Numbered from the stretch's first letter, positions 8,749-18,528 are shown. The stretch is DNA of 64,000 bases from an uncultured Glaciecola sp. (GCA_947496235.1 CANMCE010000014.1:36157-100156), one strand, 5' to 3'. Made by a program: numbers and translations. Notes: a model not told the origin generated them from the sequence alone.

Positions 8749-9411
8749 CTAATCGCTACTGCGGGTTTTCAACTGTATGTTCTGAGCGGCTACTAATGTG
8801 TTTAAACACTTAACGCCCGCCATTTCCATGCTATCGATAATTTCGGTTGTTTTGGTTTGTAACAACGCATGAAATCCCAATAAAGGAATCGCCGAAATCA
8901 AACCAAAAGCAGTGGTGTTCATTGCAACTGAGATTGAAGACGATAACAGACTGGCTTTTTCTGACGGGTCAGCATTGGCAACCGCTGAGAATGCGGCAAT
9001 CAAACCAATGATCGTACCTAACAAACCCAACAAGGTCGCAATATTCGCTAATGTCGCCAAGTAAGGCGTACGTTTTTCCAAACGCGGCATTGTTTCCATT
9101 AAACCTTCTTCCATCGCGTATTCAATGTCTTCACGGCGAGGAGAGATAGACAAACGCGCAATACCTGCACCAATGACTCGACTGATAGGCGCTTTGCTTT
9201 GCTTGGCTAGATTGATGACTTGATCAAATTTTTGCTGGGCTAGCAATGGCTCTAATTCAGAAAATGCTCTGCGATTAGTGGACGTTGCTGATAGTAAAAA
9301 GATATATCGCTCTAGGGTAATAGCCAATCCTACGGCCAAAACCAAAGCGATGGGTAGCATAAATGAGCCACCTTCTTGAAAGAATCGCGTGATGGTATCT
9401 AAGATATCCAT
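8749..9411 (-). CDS. MotA/TolQ/ExbB proton channel family protein
   Basis: A 220-aa inner-membrane protein with three transmembrane helices: about 15-37, then after a cytosolic loop 120-145 and 160-182. The conserved ExbB/TolQ core is present: 'LEKRTPYLATLANIATLLGL', 'LGTIIGLIAAFSAVA', and 'ISVAMNTTAFGLISAIPLLG' with the Thr-rich channel-lining segment. It forms the proton channel of the motor with the two ExbD proteins just downstream. A preceding gap of about 115 bases (9412-9525) is the largest inside the operon and could hold an internal promoter. Nothing definite was seen there. Confidence 0.9.
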   Translation of the reverse strand: MDILDTITRFFQEGGSFMLPIALVLAVGLAITLERYIFLLSATSTNRRAFSELEPLLAQQKFDQVINLAKQSKAPISRVIGAGIARLSISPRREDIEYAMEEGLMETMPRLEKRTPYLATLANIATLLGLLGTIIGLIAAFSAVANADPSEKASLLSSSISVAMNTTAFGLISAIPLLGFHALLQTKTTEIIDSMEMAGVKCLNTLVAAQNIQLKTRSSD

Positions 9412-9525
9412 ACAAAATTACTCCACATGGTTGAGTTAAGTTAATTCTGTTGTACAGTAAAACATTCATAAGGCTTGTTGTGTATGGCAAGTCCTTTTGA
9501 GGTGTTTATTTTAATACTTTACCAG

Positions 9526-9921
9526 TTATTGCTCTGTTTGTACTTCTTCTACTTTTTCTGTAGATATTTCTTTTATAATCTGCATGTTACGCAAAAATCT
9601 ACCGCGTTCTATTGGCGTTAGTTTATCTACCACAGGTTGCCATTGAGTAGTTGCATCAATACGTTTATGAGTTGGCAATTGCCAAGGCACTATAGTTAAC
9701 ACTTGCGGTTGCTCTTTGTTGCCCCTGATAGTGTCTTCTAACCGCAAAACCGGGCCACTTGAAGCCGTTGGATTTCCCTGCGGTTGTGGCTCCACACTCA
9801 GTGATTCAACTTCTTCTTTTTCAGTTGACTGGACAGTCTGGGCATTTTCCTGTGGATAAGTCAAAAAGCTCATTTGTAAGCAAAGAATGCCAATAAACCA
9901 ATGTTTGCTATCAAGTTTCAT
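9526..9921 (-). CDS. small exported protein of the operon, unknown
   Basis: A 131-aa protein with an N-terminal signal-like segment (about residues 8-24). It is followed by a Glu/Gln/Pro-rich low-complexity part and a C-terminal region 'VLTIVPWQLPTHKRIDATTQ' followed by 'LTPIERGRFLRNMQIIKE'. It starts on the last base of the upstream TPR gene, so translation is coupled. No family was recognised. Its position between the TPR lipoproteins and the ExbB motor suggests a periplasmic structural subunit. Confidence 0.65.
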   Translation of the reverse strand: MKLDSKHWFIGILCLQMSFLTYPQENAQTVQSTEKEEVESLSVEPQPQGNPTASSGPVLRLEDTIRGNKEQPQVLTIVPWQLPTHKRIDATTQWQPVVDKLTPIERGRFLRNMQIIKEISTEKVEEVQTEQ

Positions 9922-10727
9922 TATTGACTACCTCCCATGCTGTTAAGTTGACGTTCCACATCCACCAGCCATATGTCTACTAGCTTGATCTCTTTATCTA
10001 ACGCCTTATCTTGTTCAGATTCAGACTGTTGCGCCTTTAGCAGCGCGGCATAGATGCGGTAGTCTTCCAGCGCCGCCGCCTTATTAAGCAAATAAAGATC
10101 GTTTAAAATGCCGCGGTTACGATAACTAACGGCATACGCAGGTTGGCTTTTAATTGCATTGGTGTACAAGGTGTGAGCCTGCTCGAAATTACCTTGCTCT
10201 CGCAAAATACCCGCTAACCGATTGGCCGCTTTCGCATTATGCCTATTTAAGGTTAATGCTTGTTGTAGGCTTGCGATGGCCTCATCCGTTTGCCCCAACG
10301 CTAAGTAGAGATCAGCTTTTAACACGTAACTAGGGCTGTTGAGTTGCCCTAAACGACTCGCCTGATCAAACTTAGTCAATCCAATTTCATATCTTTCATC
10401 AGCCAATGCCTGTATAGCTTCTACCATCAGCGTTTTAACTGGCGCTGTCAGTATCTGTTTATTATTCAGATACATATCTGGCGTGATTTTCAAACGATGA
10501 ACTAAGGCTTCTTCCGGTGTCATCTCAATTGTCGCCGATGTCGCCGGATCTAGTTCCCCAGCTAAAGGCGCTTGCACATTAGGCTCAGTTTCAGTTGCTG
10601 TTTCTTTTACCACTTGCGCTGGCTTGTTTTGCTCTGGCGCGGGTGGCGGTGGCGCCATGCTATTAAACAAACAGCCACTTAACCCGACTGTCAGACTTAG
10701 CACTAGCAGAACACGATTAAAGTTCAT
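9921..10727 (-). CDS. TPR-repeat lipoprotein
   Basis: A 268-aa protein with a lipoprotein signal (lipobox 'LSGC', Cys about residue 19), a Pro/Glu-rich linker, and from about residue 100 at least three tetratricopeptide repeats ('KADLYLALGQTDEAIASLQQ', 'AANRLAGILREQGNFEQAHT', 'YRNRGILNDLYLLNKAAALE'). TPRs act as protein-binding scaffolds, here in the periplasm on a lipid anchor. It overlaps the 1071-aa TPR gene by 11 bases. By context it is an analogue of the AglT/GltE-type TPR subunits of Myxococcus machines; that is inference. Confidence 0.8.
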   Translation of the reverse strand: MNFNRVLLVLSLTVGLSGCLFNSMAPPPPAPEQNKPAQVVKETATETEPNVQAPLAGELDPATSATIEMTPEEALVHRLKITPDMYLNNKQILTAPVKTLMVEAIQALADERYEIGLTKFDQASRLGQLNSPSYVLKADLYLALGQTDEAIASLQQALTLNRHNAKAANRLAGILREQGNFEQAHTLYTNAIKSQPAYAVSYRNRGILNDLYLLNKAAALEDYRIYAALLKAQQSESEQDKALDKEIKLVDIWLVDVERQLNSMGGSQ

Positions 10728-13700
10728 TTGCAGTTACCTCTTCTGTCACTTCGGGTTTGTTATACCTAGCAGGTAAAAAACCACTCAAAGCTTTAAAGCT
10801 TTGTTTAATAAAGTCGTCGTAAATACCGTTTTGAATACGCGCAATATTCTTCTCGTGAATTTGAATTGCGGTTTCCTCAAAGGGGAAGGCTTGTTCTTCT
10901 AATAAGTACTCGTATTGTTCAGATTCTAACGCCGATAGCCCATCTGGACGTTCCGAATCCATCAAATCATTTGCCAATGTGGAATATAGAGTAGCCAAGC
11001 GATAGTTGGCCTCAGTCGTATATTGCGCCACGGCAAAGGACATTACACGATCATAACCATCAATGGCATTTTGCAGCGCTTTTTGTTTGGCATGTAAACT
11101 TCTATCCAATGGTATGGTGAGTTTTGTACGCTCGAAAACAATCTCTGCATCTTGAGCAAATACCATAGCTGACATTGCCGCCAAATAGCGAGAACGTGGT
11201 GTCCCTACTGCGCTAGGATCTGATGATGACAACTTTAATTGCGCCTGCATCATCTTGTTCAGCCAATAACGTCTATTGGCATCTTCATTTGTTTCTAGAT
11301 AGTACTCACTTAGGTTAAACCTTGCTTCATTGGCCATGCCCATAGGTTCAGGAAAAGCGTGGGCATAACGTCTAAAGCTATCCAGCGCCATTTCTCTATT
11401 ATTGGCCTTTTCAAAATATTCCGCAGCGTTAAACAGGGATAACCGCCCCTGTTCTGATTTCTTATCTGCGTAAAAACGTCCAAGCAAAATACGAGCAGCA
11501 GATTCCCAATCCTGCACCTGCTCATAGGCAAACAGCAGTTGGGGTTCAATGTTTGCACTTAGCTCATGTTTTGGATATTGCGCTTCAAAAGCTTTCCACT
11601 TATTGATCGCTTGATGCCAATTCCCCAATAATGCGTTGTAAGTTGCATCATCATATTGAGCCACAATAGAAACTTCCGCATTCGGCGTCTTTTTAACCAA
11701 ACGTTGCAAATGACCGACCGCAATTTCTAACGCCTGACGCTGAGGATCACTAAGGGTAAAACTGGTCAAATCTAAGGTTGCCAAAAAGGCCGGGGTTAAA
11801 TTCGCACTCAGTAACGCACTTTCACCTTGTTTATAAATAGATGCGGCCAAGGTTTCGGTTAACTCAGGTACTCTTTCGTCTTGTGCTGGCAGACGCGTCA
11901 GAATGCGTTCGTAAAATACTTCTGCTTGGGCATATTGATTCAATGCATAATGGCTGTGGGCCATTACTAAAATAGAAGAGTTCGTTTGCTGAGTTGAAAA
12001 TTGGTGCAGCTCTACAGCCTCTTCTAATGTCCATTGGGCCCAATGCATAGCCGCTAGATAATGTTTTTGTTTAAACAAATCTTGCATTAGGTTCAGTGCA
12101 ATGGCTGGTGATCGTCGGTCAGCGGCAAAAGATTCTACAAAGCGTTTTTGGCTTAACTGTTCAATTGAATATACCGGATCGCCGCTCAAGGTATCGGGTA
12201 AGGCGTCTTCTGGCATTTGCTGATACGCGAGAATAGCAGCATAGGCCGCCTCAACCGCCATTGGGTTTATCTGGTCTTGATATGCATAGGTTTCAAATGC
12301 TCGAATGGCTTCTTGATAACGTTTAGCACTTAGTAAAGCTTCAGCCATGTAGAATCGTAACTCCGCTACCTTAGCAAGCAATTCCAAGTCGTTTTCATAG
12401 GTAAACACATAATTTTGATAATACTCGATGGCATTATTTAGTGCTTCATCGCGTAATGCTAACAAGGCATCATTGTCAACCGATCGCCACTGGGACAACT
12501 GCGCTTCAGACGCTTGTTGACTGGTGAAGGCTTGAGCGAAATCATTGTTATTTTGGCCCTGTTGACGTTGGGCAATCAGCTTTTCAATGCCTTGGGCTAT
12601 GCTGTGTTCGGTTTGCGCCAACTCAGGCAAGTATTGTTGCAAATATGGCGATGCCTGTTGACCTAACGGGGTATTTAAACTGTTTACAACACCATTACCT
12701 AGTGCATATTGAGTAACAAAATCGCGTTTTGCTGTGAGGACTTTTTCAGGGAATCCGCCAAGGATATAAGCGTCTATATGGCGAACAAAAAACTCTACTG
12801 AACGATCATGAAATGGATATTCTTGAGCAAAAGCTAACAACACAGCTGCGCTATCTTGATATCTGTCGTCATCCAAATGTTGTTGTGCTAATTCTTCGTA
12901 TACCAAATGCTCGTAAGGCTGTTGGCCCTGAGTGCGATAAAAGCTTTGAATGGCTTGATCATTTCCACGATAAGAAAAGGTTAATGCCATTATGCGCAAG
13001 CTGTCCTTAACTAAACGTAGGTTTCCTTTGGTGAGCGCTAGATTATCCAGAGTCGTAGAATCAATATCTGGCAGATTCGGTAAGCTATGCGCCAGCATTT
13101 TATTAAACCCGATTAATGCATTGTCGTAATCGTCGAGTTTGAAATAACTCCACCCCAGCATATAGGCAGAAATACTGTAAAAGTTACTCTTACTTGATGC
13201 TGGTGAGTTTTCTAAAACTTGGCTGTAGTAATTGATTGCTTGAGAAAAATCCTGCTGGGCAAAATAATGTTCACCAATGCGAAAATACAATTCAACATGC
13301 TTTTCAGATATTGCAAAACTGGTCGTGGAGAAGGTGGCTAAAAACTCTTTGGCAACGTCCACACTTTGCTCTCGTTGCCCTGCTAAATCCATGGCTCGGG
13401 AAAGCTGATACATGGCATCCATAAGTTTGATATTAGTGCGCTGTTGTTCGTCGGTTAAATTCTCTCCAGGAACAGGTTCGCTAACCTCATTCTGATTCAG
13501 CACTTTGAGATAACCTGCAATGGCATCATCGAAATAACTTTGTTGTTCAGAATCACCTTTTTCCAGCGCTTGTTCAGCCAACAACATGCGAATATCTGCT
13601 AAGCGAAAAGCTACTTGACGTTTTTGTTCCGGATCACGCATTAATGGCAACAAAGCTTCATACTCGTCGCGTTTTTGCTCCAAAGATAACGGCGGAATCT

Positions 13701-13932
13701 CGCGCTTAGTAGGCGTAATTGTTACCTCCTCCATATTGCGCGCTGGCACTAAATTTAAACTGGAAAGTGGTGGCCTTTCGCTTCGACCTGCCGTTAAACG
13801 TTCGCGCTCAGCTCGTTGTATTTCACTGAGCACTTCATTTGTCGGGTCTTGCTCGTCTTCTTGCCAAAAGGTAAGACTACAACCGGTAATTGTGATGACA
13901 ACTGGGATAATTAGTAGATAACGCAATTTCAT
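10717..13932 (-). CDS. large TPR-repeat lipoprotein
   Basis: A 1071-aa protein with lipobox 'ITGC' (Cys about residue 18). Nearly the whole length is helical TPR-like repeats, for example 'YFRIGEHYFAQQDFSQAINY', 'MLGWSYFKLDDYDNALIGF', 'EALLSAKRYQEAIRAFETYA' and 'NLSEYYLETNEDANRRYWLN'. It is probably a long superhelical periplasmic scaffold tethered to a membrane. It sits between the 687-aa and 268-aa TPR genes with overlapping ends. Size and order resemble the big TPR proteins (AgmK/AgmU type) of Myxococcus gliding complexes; homology has to be tested. Confidence 0.8.
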   Translation of the reverse strand: MKLRYLLIIPVVITITGCSLTFWQEDEQDPTNEVLSEIQRAERERLTAGRSERPPLSSLNLVPARNMEEVTITPTKREIPPLSLEQKRDEYEALLPLMRDPEQKRQVAFRLADIRMLLAEQALEKGDSEQQSYFDDAIAGYLKVLNQNEVSEPVPGENLTDEQQRTNIKLMDAMYQLSRAMDLAGQREQSVDVAKEFLATFSTTSFAISEKHVELYFRIGEHYFAQQDFSQAINYYSQVLENSPASSKSNFYSISAYMLGWSYFKLDDYDNALIGFNKMLAHSLPNLPDIDSTTLDNLALTKGNLRLVKDSLRIMALTFSYRGNDQAIQSFYRTQGQQPYEHLVYEELAQQHLDDDRYQDSAAVLLAFAQEYPFHDRSVEFFVRHIDAYILGGFPEKVLTAKRDFVTQYALGNGVVNSLNTPLGQQASPYLQQYLPELAQTEHSIAQGIEKLIAQRQQGQNNNDFAQAFTSQQASEAQLSQWRSVDNDALLALRDEALNNAIEYYQNYVFTYENDLELLAKVAELRFYMAEALLSAKRYQEAIRAFETYAYQDQINPMAVEAAYAAILAYQQMPEDALPDTLSGDPVYSIEQLSQKRFVESFAADRRSPAIALNLMQDLFKQKHYLAAMHWAQWTLEEAVELHQFSTQQTNSSILVMAHSHYALNQYAQAEVFYERILTRLPAQDERVPELTETLAASIYKQGESALLSANLTPAFLATLDLTSFTLSDPQRQALEIAVGHLQRLVKKTPNAEVSIVAQYDDATYNALLGNWHQAINKWKAFEAQYPKHELSANIEPQLLFAYEQVQDWESAARILLGRFYADKKSEQGRLSLFNAAEYFEKANNREMALDSFRRYAHAFPEPMGMANEARFNLSEYYLETNEDANRRYWLNKMMQAQLKLSSSDPSAVGTPRSRYLAAMSAMVFAQDAEIVFERTKLTIPLDRSLHAKQKALQNAIDGYDRVMSFAVAQYTTEANYRLATLYSTLANDLMDSERPDGLSALESEQYEYLLEEQAFPFEETAIQIHEKNIARIQNGIYDDFIKQSFKALSGFLPARYNKPEVTEEVTANEL

Positions 13933-15995
13933 TATGGGTTATCTCCAGCACGACTATTTCCCATAACAGGCTGGTTGCCACGCATATCTTGTAAACGAAT
14001 TCTGGCTAATCTGGTATTTACGTATTGCTGTTCAAGTTGCGCAACTCGCTCGTCGACCAAGCCATGTAAAAATTGCTTTAAACGTGCATCCGCGGTTTCA
14101 AATACCCGCTGAGCACTGACTTTTTGCTGTTCGATTTGTCCGCTAATACGGTTGATACGTTGATACTCTTTGGCAAAATTAGAGGTGTCTTGTTGCGCAA
14201 TTACCACAGAGTCATAAGCTTTTTGTGCCTGCTCGTAAGCAATTTTCATATTGTCTAATAAACGCTTATGCTGCCAACGGTTAGCTATGTAATCATATTC
14301 CATTTGCCAACGTAAAATACCCTCTAGACGGGCCAGCCTTTCAGCATAACTTGGCTTAAGAGGACGCCCTCTGGGTGGATCCTTTAACAAGCGCTGATGT
14401 CGTTGTTCAGCTTGCGCTAGCCTAGAATGATGATTTTGTATGTCAGGCGATAACATAGAAATCATCAATTCCATGCGCTGAGCTTCGTTGCTCGGCGACA
14501 ACCTGGTTTCCAGGATTTGAATTTGCTTTGCCGCTTGGCTTAGCGCTATTTTTTTCTCTTCTAGGGACAATGAATCGCCTCGTTGTTTAAAAGCTAATTC
14601 ACGTTCTTGTAAAAGATTATTTAGGATGTCTAGATGTGCTTGTTTTTCTGCCAATATCTGTAAAATTTCTACTGATTGTTGGCGCACTCCGAGCAAATAC
14701 TTAGCATCAAAGTCACCTTGAGTATCTGAACTACTCAAAAACAGACGCTTTACATCCAATAAATTATCCGGCCATTGGGTTTGGTAGGTATCAAGGAAAG
14801 TCGCTTGATCTATGGATTGTTTGAACTGACCTAATGCATCTAAACTTTCGGAAATCTGGTTAATGGTATCTTCTAGTGCATAGTAGGCATCAGCAAATAA
14901 TCCTTGCTGTTGATATGCGTAAGCCAAGCCATAACTCGCCTGTAGACCAAATAAACCGGTTTCGTTTTGACGTAAATGACGCCATGTCGTGATTGCTGGC
15001 GACCACCGATTTTGTTGAGCTAAGGTCCAGCCCAAGGTCAAGATAGCTTGTTGGCTTTCACCACCTTCGTGGGATACTTGATTAATTACTGCCAGCGCAT
15101 TCTCATCATCTTGTTGCTGTAACAGGGTATAGGTCAAATTCAAATTAAGATGATCAAACAATGCACTTTGTTCTTCGCGTAAGGCTTGTTTTTCTTGATC
15201 TTCTAACCGACGCTCGGCGACCTGATTGGGATCAGAAGAAAACCAGCGCCAAGGCGAAATAATGTCTAGCAAATCTCTGGATAATTCGCTGGCCATGGCC
15301 AAAACACCACTTTGTGCTCTTTGATGGGTAATCAAGGCTTGTTTGGCTAGAATGAAACCCTCTCTCGCTTGTTCGTATTCAGCATTGTTGAATGCTTTTG
15401 TGGCGTCATTAGCCAGTAAATACGCTGGAAAGATGGTGCTTTTATGGATGTTATTTAACAGGCTCTGCCAGTCATCCCCTGATTGCATTCTGTTGTGAGC
15501 CGCTAAGTAAGATAGCTCCTGCCATTGGTCAAATTCCAAGTATTCTTCCAGTTCACCTTGCGTGATAGCTTGATAGGCTTGTTCGCTTAGAAACTGCTGT
15601 TTGTTGTCGAAACCGGCTTTTGCTAACCAATACCAGGTGTTTGCTTGCACATAATCTGAGGTGGCTTTGCTTAGCAAGTCTAGAAATATTTGTTGAGCGT
15701 CGTTATACAGGCCAAGGTTCAATTGCGAGGCGCCGCGCATTAGTGCCAAGCGATCTTTATCGTCCTGACTTAAGGCTTGAAAACTATGAGATGCATAAGC
15801 TTTGTCAATTAATCCAAGGGTTGTGACAAAATCATTTTGAAAATAGGTGTATAGAACATGATAGAAATCTGCTTGCTGTTTTTCTGCCGAAACGAGTTTA
15901 GTATTTGCCAACGCCACAGCACCCAAGGTACTTAAAAGTACGCTTAGTGTTATAACAACTAATAATGACCGGCGTAGGCAATTGGGCAGTTTCAT
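13932..15995 (-). CDS. exported helical-repeat (TPR/coiled-coil) protein
   Basis: A 687-aa protein with an N-terminal signal or anchor helix (about residues 9-30, ending 'GAVALANT'). TPR-like pairs follow ('MRGASQLNLGLYNDAQQIFL', 'LAYAYQQQGLFADAYYALED'), then a long coiled coil from about residue 430 to 670 with repeated Leu/Gln/Glu/Arg heptads. It shares one base with the downstream 1071-aa gene. Likely a periplasmic scaffold of the same machine. Confidence 0.75.
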   Translation of the reverse strand: MKLPNCLRRSLLVVITLSVLLSTLGAVALANTKLVSAEKQQADFYHVLYTYFQNDFVTTLGLIDKAYASHSFQALSQDDKDRLALMRGASQLNLGLYNDAQQIFLDLLSKATSDYVQANTWYWLAKAGFDNKQQFLSEQAYQAITQGELEEYLEFDQWQELSYLAAHNRMQSGDDWQSLLNNIHKSTIFPAYLLANDATKAFNNAEYEQAREGFILAKQALITHQRAQSGVLAMASELSRDLLDIISPWRWFSSDPNQVAERRLEDQEKQALREEQSALFDHLNLNLTYTLLQQQDDENALAVINQVSHEGGESQQAILTLGWTLAQQNRWSPAITTWRHLRQNETGLFGLQASYGLAYAYQQQGLFADAYYALEDTINQISESLDALGQFKQSIDQATFLDTYQTQWPDNLLDVKRLFLSSSDTQGDFDAKYLLGVRQQSVEILQILAEKQAHLDILNNLLQERELAFKQRGDSLSLEEKKIALSQAAKQIQILETRLSPSNEAQRMELMISMLSPDIQNHHSRLAQAEQRHQRLLKDPPRGRPLKPSYAERLARLEGILRWQMEYDYIANRWQHKRLLDNMKIAYEQAQKAYDSVVIAQQDTSNFAKEYQRINRISGQIEQQKVSAQRVFETADARLKQFLHGLVDERVAQLEQQYVNTRLARIRLQDMRGNQPVMGNSRAGDNP

Positions 15996-16004
15996 ATATC
16001 TCTT

Positions 16005-16544
16005 TTATAGGGTTTTCGCAGTAAACACTGGTTGTTGTTTACTTGTGGAATCCACAATATTCAATTCGACAGCAACTGGGTCTTCTCCTTTTTCAAAGGA
16101 TAAACTTACTGCTCTTTTGTACTCTCGATTTTCAGGACCTATGCCGACAAAATAAGCGGTTAATTGATGTTCGCCTTGAGAAAGATTTCCCACATATAAA
16201 CGTTGTACACCGCCTCTGTAGAGAGCACTGACTTGTCTTTCTGTGTATAAATAATTTGTTGCGACTTCGCCATCCACTCTGAGTTCTACCGCGTCTAGCG
16301 CAAAATACTCACCAATATCCATGGCCAGATAAACCGCTACTTGGGTCGAAGAAGGAAACAATAAATCTTCTTCTAAAATGAACAGATCACGGTTTAAATT
16401 GACCATTGCCTGGCGTAAGGTTTCGATTTCTTGGGCTAGAGCCGAATCATCTTCTTCTGGTGTTTGAGCATCGACAAAGAAGGTGATGGCAAACAGTGCC
16501 AAGGCGAGGAAGAAAAAGGGATTAAGTTTGGATAAATAGCGCAT
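16005..16544 (-). CDS. exported protein of the operon, unknown
   Basis: A 179-aa protein; the start chosen is the ATG at 16544, directly after the DUF3570 stop. A GTG four codons earlier is the alternative. A signal peptide is visible (about residues 8-27, ending 'FFVDAQ'), then a coiled-coil stretch 'EIETLRQAMVNLNRDLFILE' and a beta-rich domain ('VELRVDGEVATNYLYTERQV', 'LYVGNLSQGEHQLTAYFVG') resembling small PEGA-like or Ig-like sandwich modules. No firm family. It probably packs on the TPR scaffolds or the barrel proteins. Confidence 0.65.
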   Translation of the reverse strand: MRYLSKLNPFFFLALALFAITFFVDAQTPEEDDSALAQEIETLRQAMVNLNRDLFILEEDLLFPSSTQVAVYLAMDIGEYFALDAVELRVDGEVATNYLYTERQVSALYRGGVQRLYVGNLSQGEHQLTAYFVGIGPENREYKRAVSLSFEKGEDPVAVELNIVDSTSKQQPVFTAKTL

Positions 16545-16546
16545 AA

Positions 16547-17710
16547 TTAATACCACACAGAGGCATAGATTTTGAAAACATTCGCCGAAAAACCGAATAA
16601 GGGTTCTTCGCCCACGGGCGCATCAGTAACAGTGACATCACGAAAATCATCGTAATCAAAGCGCATATAATCATACTCAAAATGCACACTGCTCTTTTTA
16701 AATGTCGCGGTCTCAGAAAACTTCCACTCATAAGATAAGTGTAATCCTGCAGTAAACCCTGAATAGGTGCTCATTTCTTTGTCTCGCGCCATAAAGTTGA
16801 ATTCGTTCTCGCGACTAAATAAATCGCTATAAAAATCTGCCGCTTCTTGGCTGTAGTGCCGCACAAATACGTCAATAATGAAATCATCGATGGGGTGTAT
16901 GTAGCCCAGTTTGTAATTGGTGGCGTCTATACCCCAAGAGTCTTGGTAAATTCTAGCGTCCGCATAAAGTGCAGCGCGATAAGGAAGATAATAATTGGCG
17001 TTAATTGAGTATGCGTTGGACGAGCGGGTATTAGGGTAAGATTCTCGGGTAAATCTAAATCCTCTTTCACTATTAGGGTCGACAAAACGAATGCTTCTAT
17101 AAGGGTTGTTTAGATATCCTTCATCCGATACATGCTCAGATGCAAATCCCATGATCAAACTCTTGGTAAGAATTTGAGTAAAGCTGAAACCGAATTTTTG
17201 TCGATCAGCCTCTTCTAAAAAGTTCTCATCCCCTCTAACACCGACTTCATCCCATCCTTTGGACCAGGAAAGGGCAACTGTACTTAAGTCGCCAAAGAAG
17301 CTTTGGTTGATACCAACGTATACCGAATTGGCTTCAAAATCATTTTCACTACTGTTGGTGTAACTGACACTAAGCAAGGTTTTTTCATGTAAAAAGTCAC
17401 CGCCAACTGTGGCTTCTTTACGTTGTTCTTCATAGGGTGAAGCTGTGGCTCTTACATCAATAGATGCGCCACTCACCGTGTCTACGTAATAGTTAGCGCT
17501 TATAGATACGTGATTCCCAATTTGTTTGCGCAGCAGTACTGAAGGACCATCGATGCTAACGCCATCACCTTCGTATCTGTGGTACATGACATCAGAACGA
17601 TCTTGCGGTAATACCGAAGCATTTACCAAGTTTGAAAAGGTGAATAGTCCCCCGAGGAGCAGACTCCAAAGACATAGGGTAGTAATTGTGGATTTCAGAT
17701 TATTCAACAT
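16547..17710 (-). CDS. DUF3570 outer-membrane beta-barrel protein
   Basis: A 387-aa protein with a signal peptide (about 1-31), then alternating amphipathic strands ending in 'VFKIYASVWY' with a terminal aromatic residue as in outer-membrane barrels. 'LPQDRSDVMYHRYEGDGVSI' and the following strand match my recollection of the DUF3570 N-terminus. In many marine bacteria DUF3570 genes sit beside DUF4266 lipoproteins and a TlpA-like thioredoxin, often with ApbE; the first two neighbours are present here. Function of the family is not established; roles in extracytosolic redox chemistry have been suggested. Confidence 0.8.
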   Translation of the reverse strand: MLNNLKSTITTLCLWSLLLGGLFTFSNLVNASVLPQDRSDVMYHRYEGDGVSIDGPSVLLRKQIGNHVSISANYYVDTVSGASIDVRATASPYEEQRKEATVGGDFLHEKTLLSVSYTNSSENDFEANSVYVGINQSFFGDLSTVALSWSKGWDEVGVRGDENFLEEADRQKFGFSFTQILTKSLIMGFASEHVSDEGYLNNPYRSIRFVDPNSERGFRFTRESYPNTRSSNAYSINANYYLPYRAALYADARIYQDSWGIDATNYKLGYIHPIDDFIIDVFVRHYSQEAADFYSDLFSRENEFNFMARDKEMSTYSGFTAGLHLSYEWKFSETATFKKSSVHFEYDYMRFDYDDFRDVTVTDAPVGEEPLFGFSANVFKIYASVWY

Positions 17711-17730
17711 GGTCTATCGCTTTAGTCTTC

Positions 17731-18018
17731 TTAGTTACATCCGCAACCGCCACCAGCTGTGCCATCAGCACCTCTGGCTCCCTCTCTTGATTCTAAAACG
17801 TGCTTGGCGTATGCCAAGGCAATGGGGTTTCTTCCCACTGCCATGATAGGGTCTGCCAAATTACTGCGCTCGTAGGGTTTGACCCAAGGCTCAAGTTTAA
17901 AATTGTTCACACTATCGCCCAATTCAGAAAAGGTAGAACTACAACCCCCTAGTCCCAATATGCAGCCTAATAAAATACATTTACTGCCTATTGTTTTGCT
18001 GAGTTTCGTGGTTCTCAT
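17731..18018 (-). CDS. DUF4266 lipoprotein
   Basis: A 95-aa lipoprotein with lipobox 'LGGC' (Cys about residue 27). The conserved DUF4266 core 'EPWVKPYERSNLADPIM' is followed by 'HVLESREGARGADG' and the C-terminal 'GGGCGCN'. The paired cysteines at the C-terminus may bind a metal or cofactor or be redox active. It lies between the TlpA-like protein and DUF3570, and this is the usual gene order for the family. Confidence 0.87.
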   Translation of the reverse strand: MRTTKLSKTIGSKCILLGCILGLGGCSSTFSELGDSVNNFKLEPWVKPYERSNLADPIMAVGRNPIALAYAKHVLESREGARGADGTAGGGCGCN

Positions 18019-18030
18019 AGCTCAATATCC

Positions 18031-18516
18031 TTATTCGCGAAGTAGCATTTTTAATGCTTTTTCGTATTTCTTTTCGTCACCCGTTCTATAACCCATGTGC
18101 AATAATCTTTGGTTTCCATCTCGGTCAATCATAACCGTTGTTGGCATTGCACTAACATCATACAACTGGCTTACTTGACCTTCTGAATCGTATAAAACAG
18201 GGAAGGTGACCTCTATATCATTTAACAACACGTCAGCTTTTGATGATTCGTCATCTACGTTAACTGCCAAGATCTCAAAACCTAAATCTTGATATTCTTG
18301 ATACATGGCTTCCATTTTTGGTAATTCTTCACGACATGGACCACACCAACTGGCCCAAAAGTTAACTAATACGATATTGCCTCTTTGCTCAGATAAGCGA
18401 ATATTGCCACTTTCTTTGCTCTTGAGCGTAAAGTCTGGCGCTTGGGCATCTGCATACACAAAGCTGGCAAACAAACTAAAAATTAAAGCAAGCAAACTGT
18501 TTAATAGCGTTTTCAT
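18031..18516 (-). CDS. TlpA/ResA-type thioredoxin-like protein
   Basis: A 161-aa exported thioredoxin-fold protein. It has a signal peptide (about 1-24, ending 'FVYADA'), active site 'FWASWCGPCREE' with Cys58 and Cys61, and the cis-Pro loop 'VSAMPTTVMIDRDG'. Such proteins reduce disulfides in apocytochromes or in specific periplasmic partners. Here the obvious candidates are the DUF4266 cysteines or the CxxCH motifs of the proteins encoded at both ends of this locus. The start at 18516 is followed at once by the signal peptide. Confidence 0.88.
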   Translation of the reverse strand: MKTLLNSLLALIFSLFASFVYADAQAPDFTLKSKESGNIRLSEQRGNIVLVNFWASWCGPCREELPKMEAMYQEYQDLGFEILAVNVDDESSKADVLLNDIEVTFPVLYDSEGQVSQLYDVSAMPTTVMIDRDGNQRLLHMGYRTGDEKKYEKALKMLLRE

Positions 18517-18528
18517 TGGCGACCTCTT

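Noticed and set aside
8180..9411. Classical TonB-ExbB-ExbD system for the siderophore receptor
   Set aside because: Two ExbD types, an AgmX-like partner and linked TPR/barrel genes point away from a standard TonB energiser; the receptor operon is separate and on the other strand.
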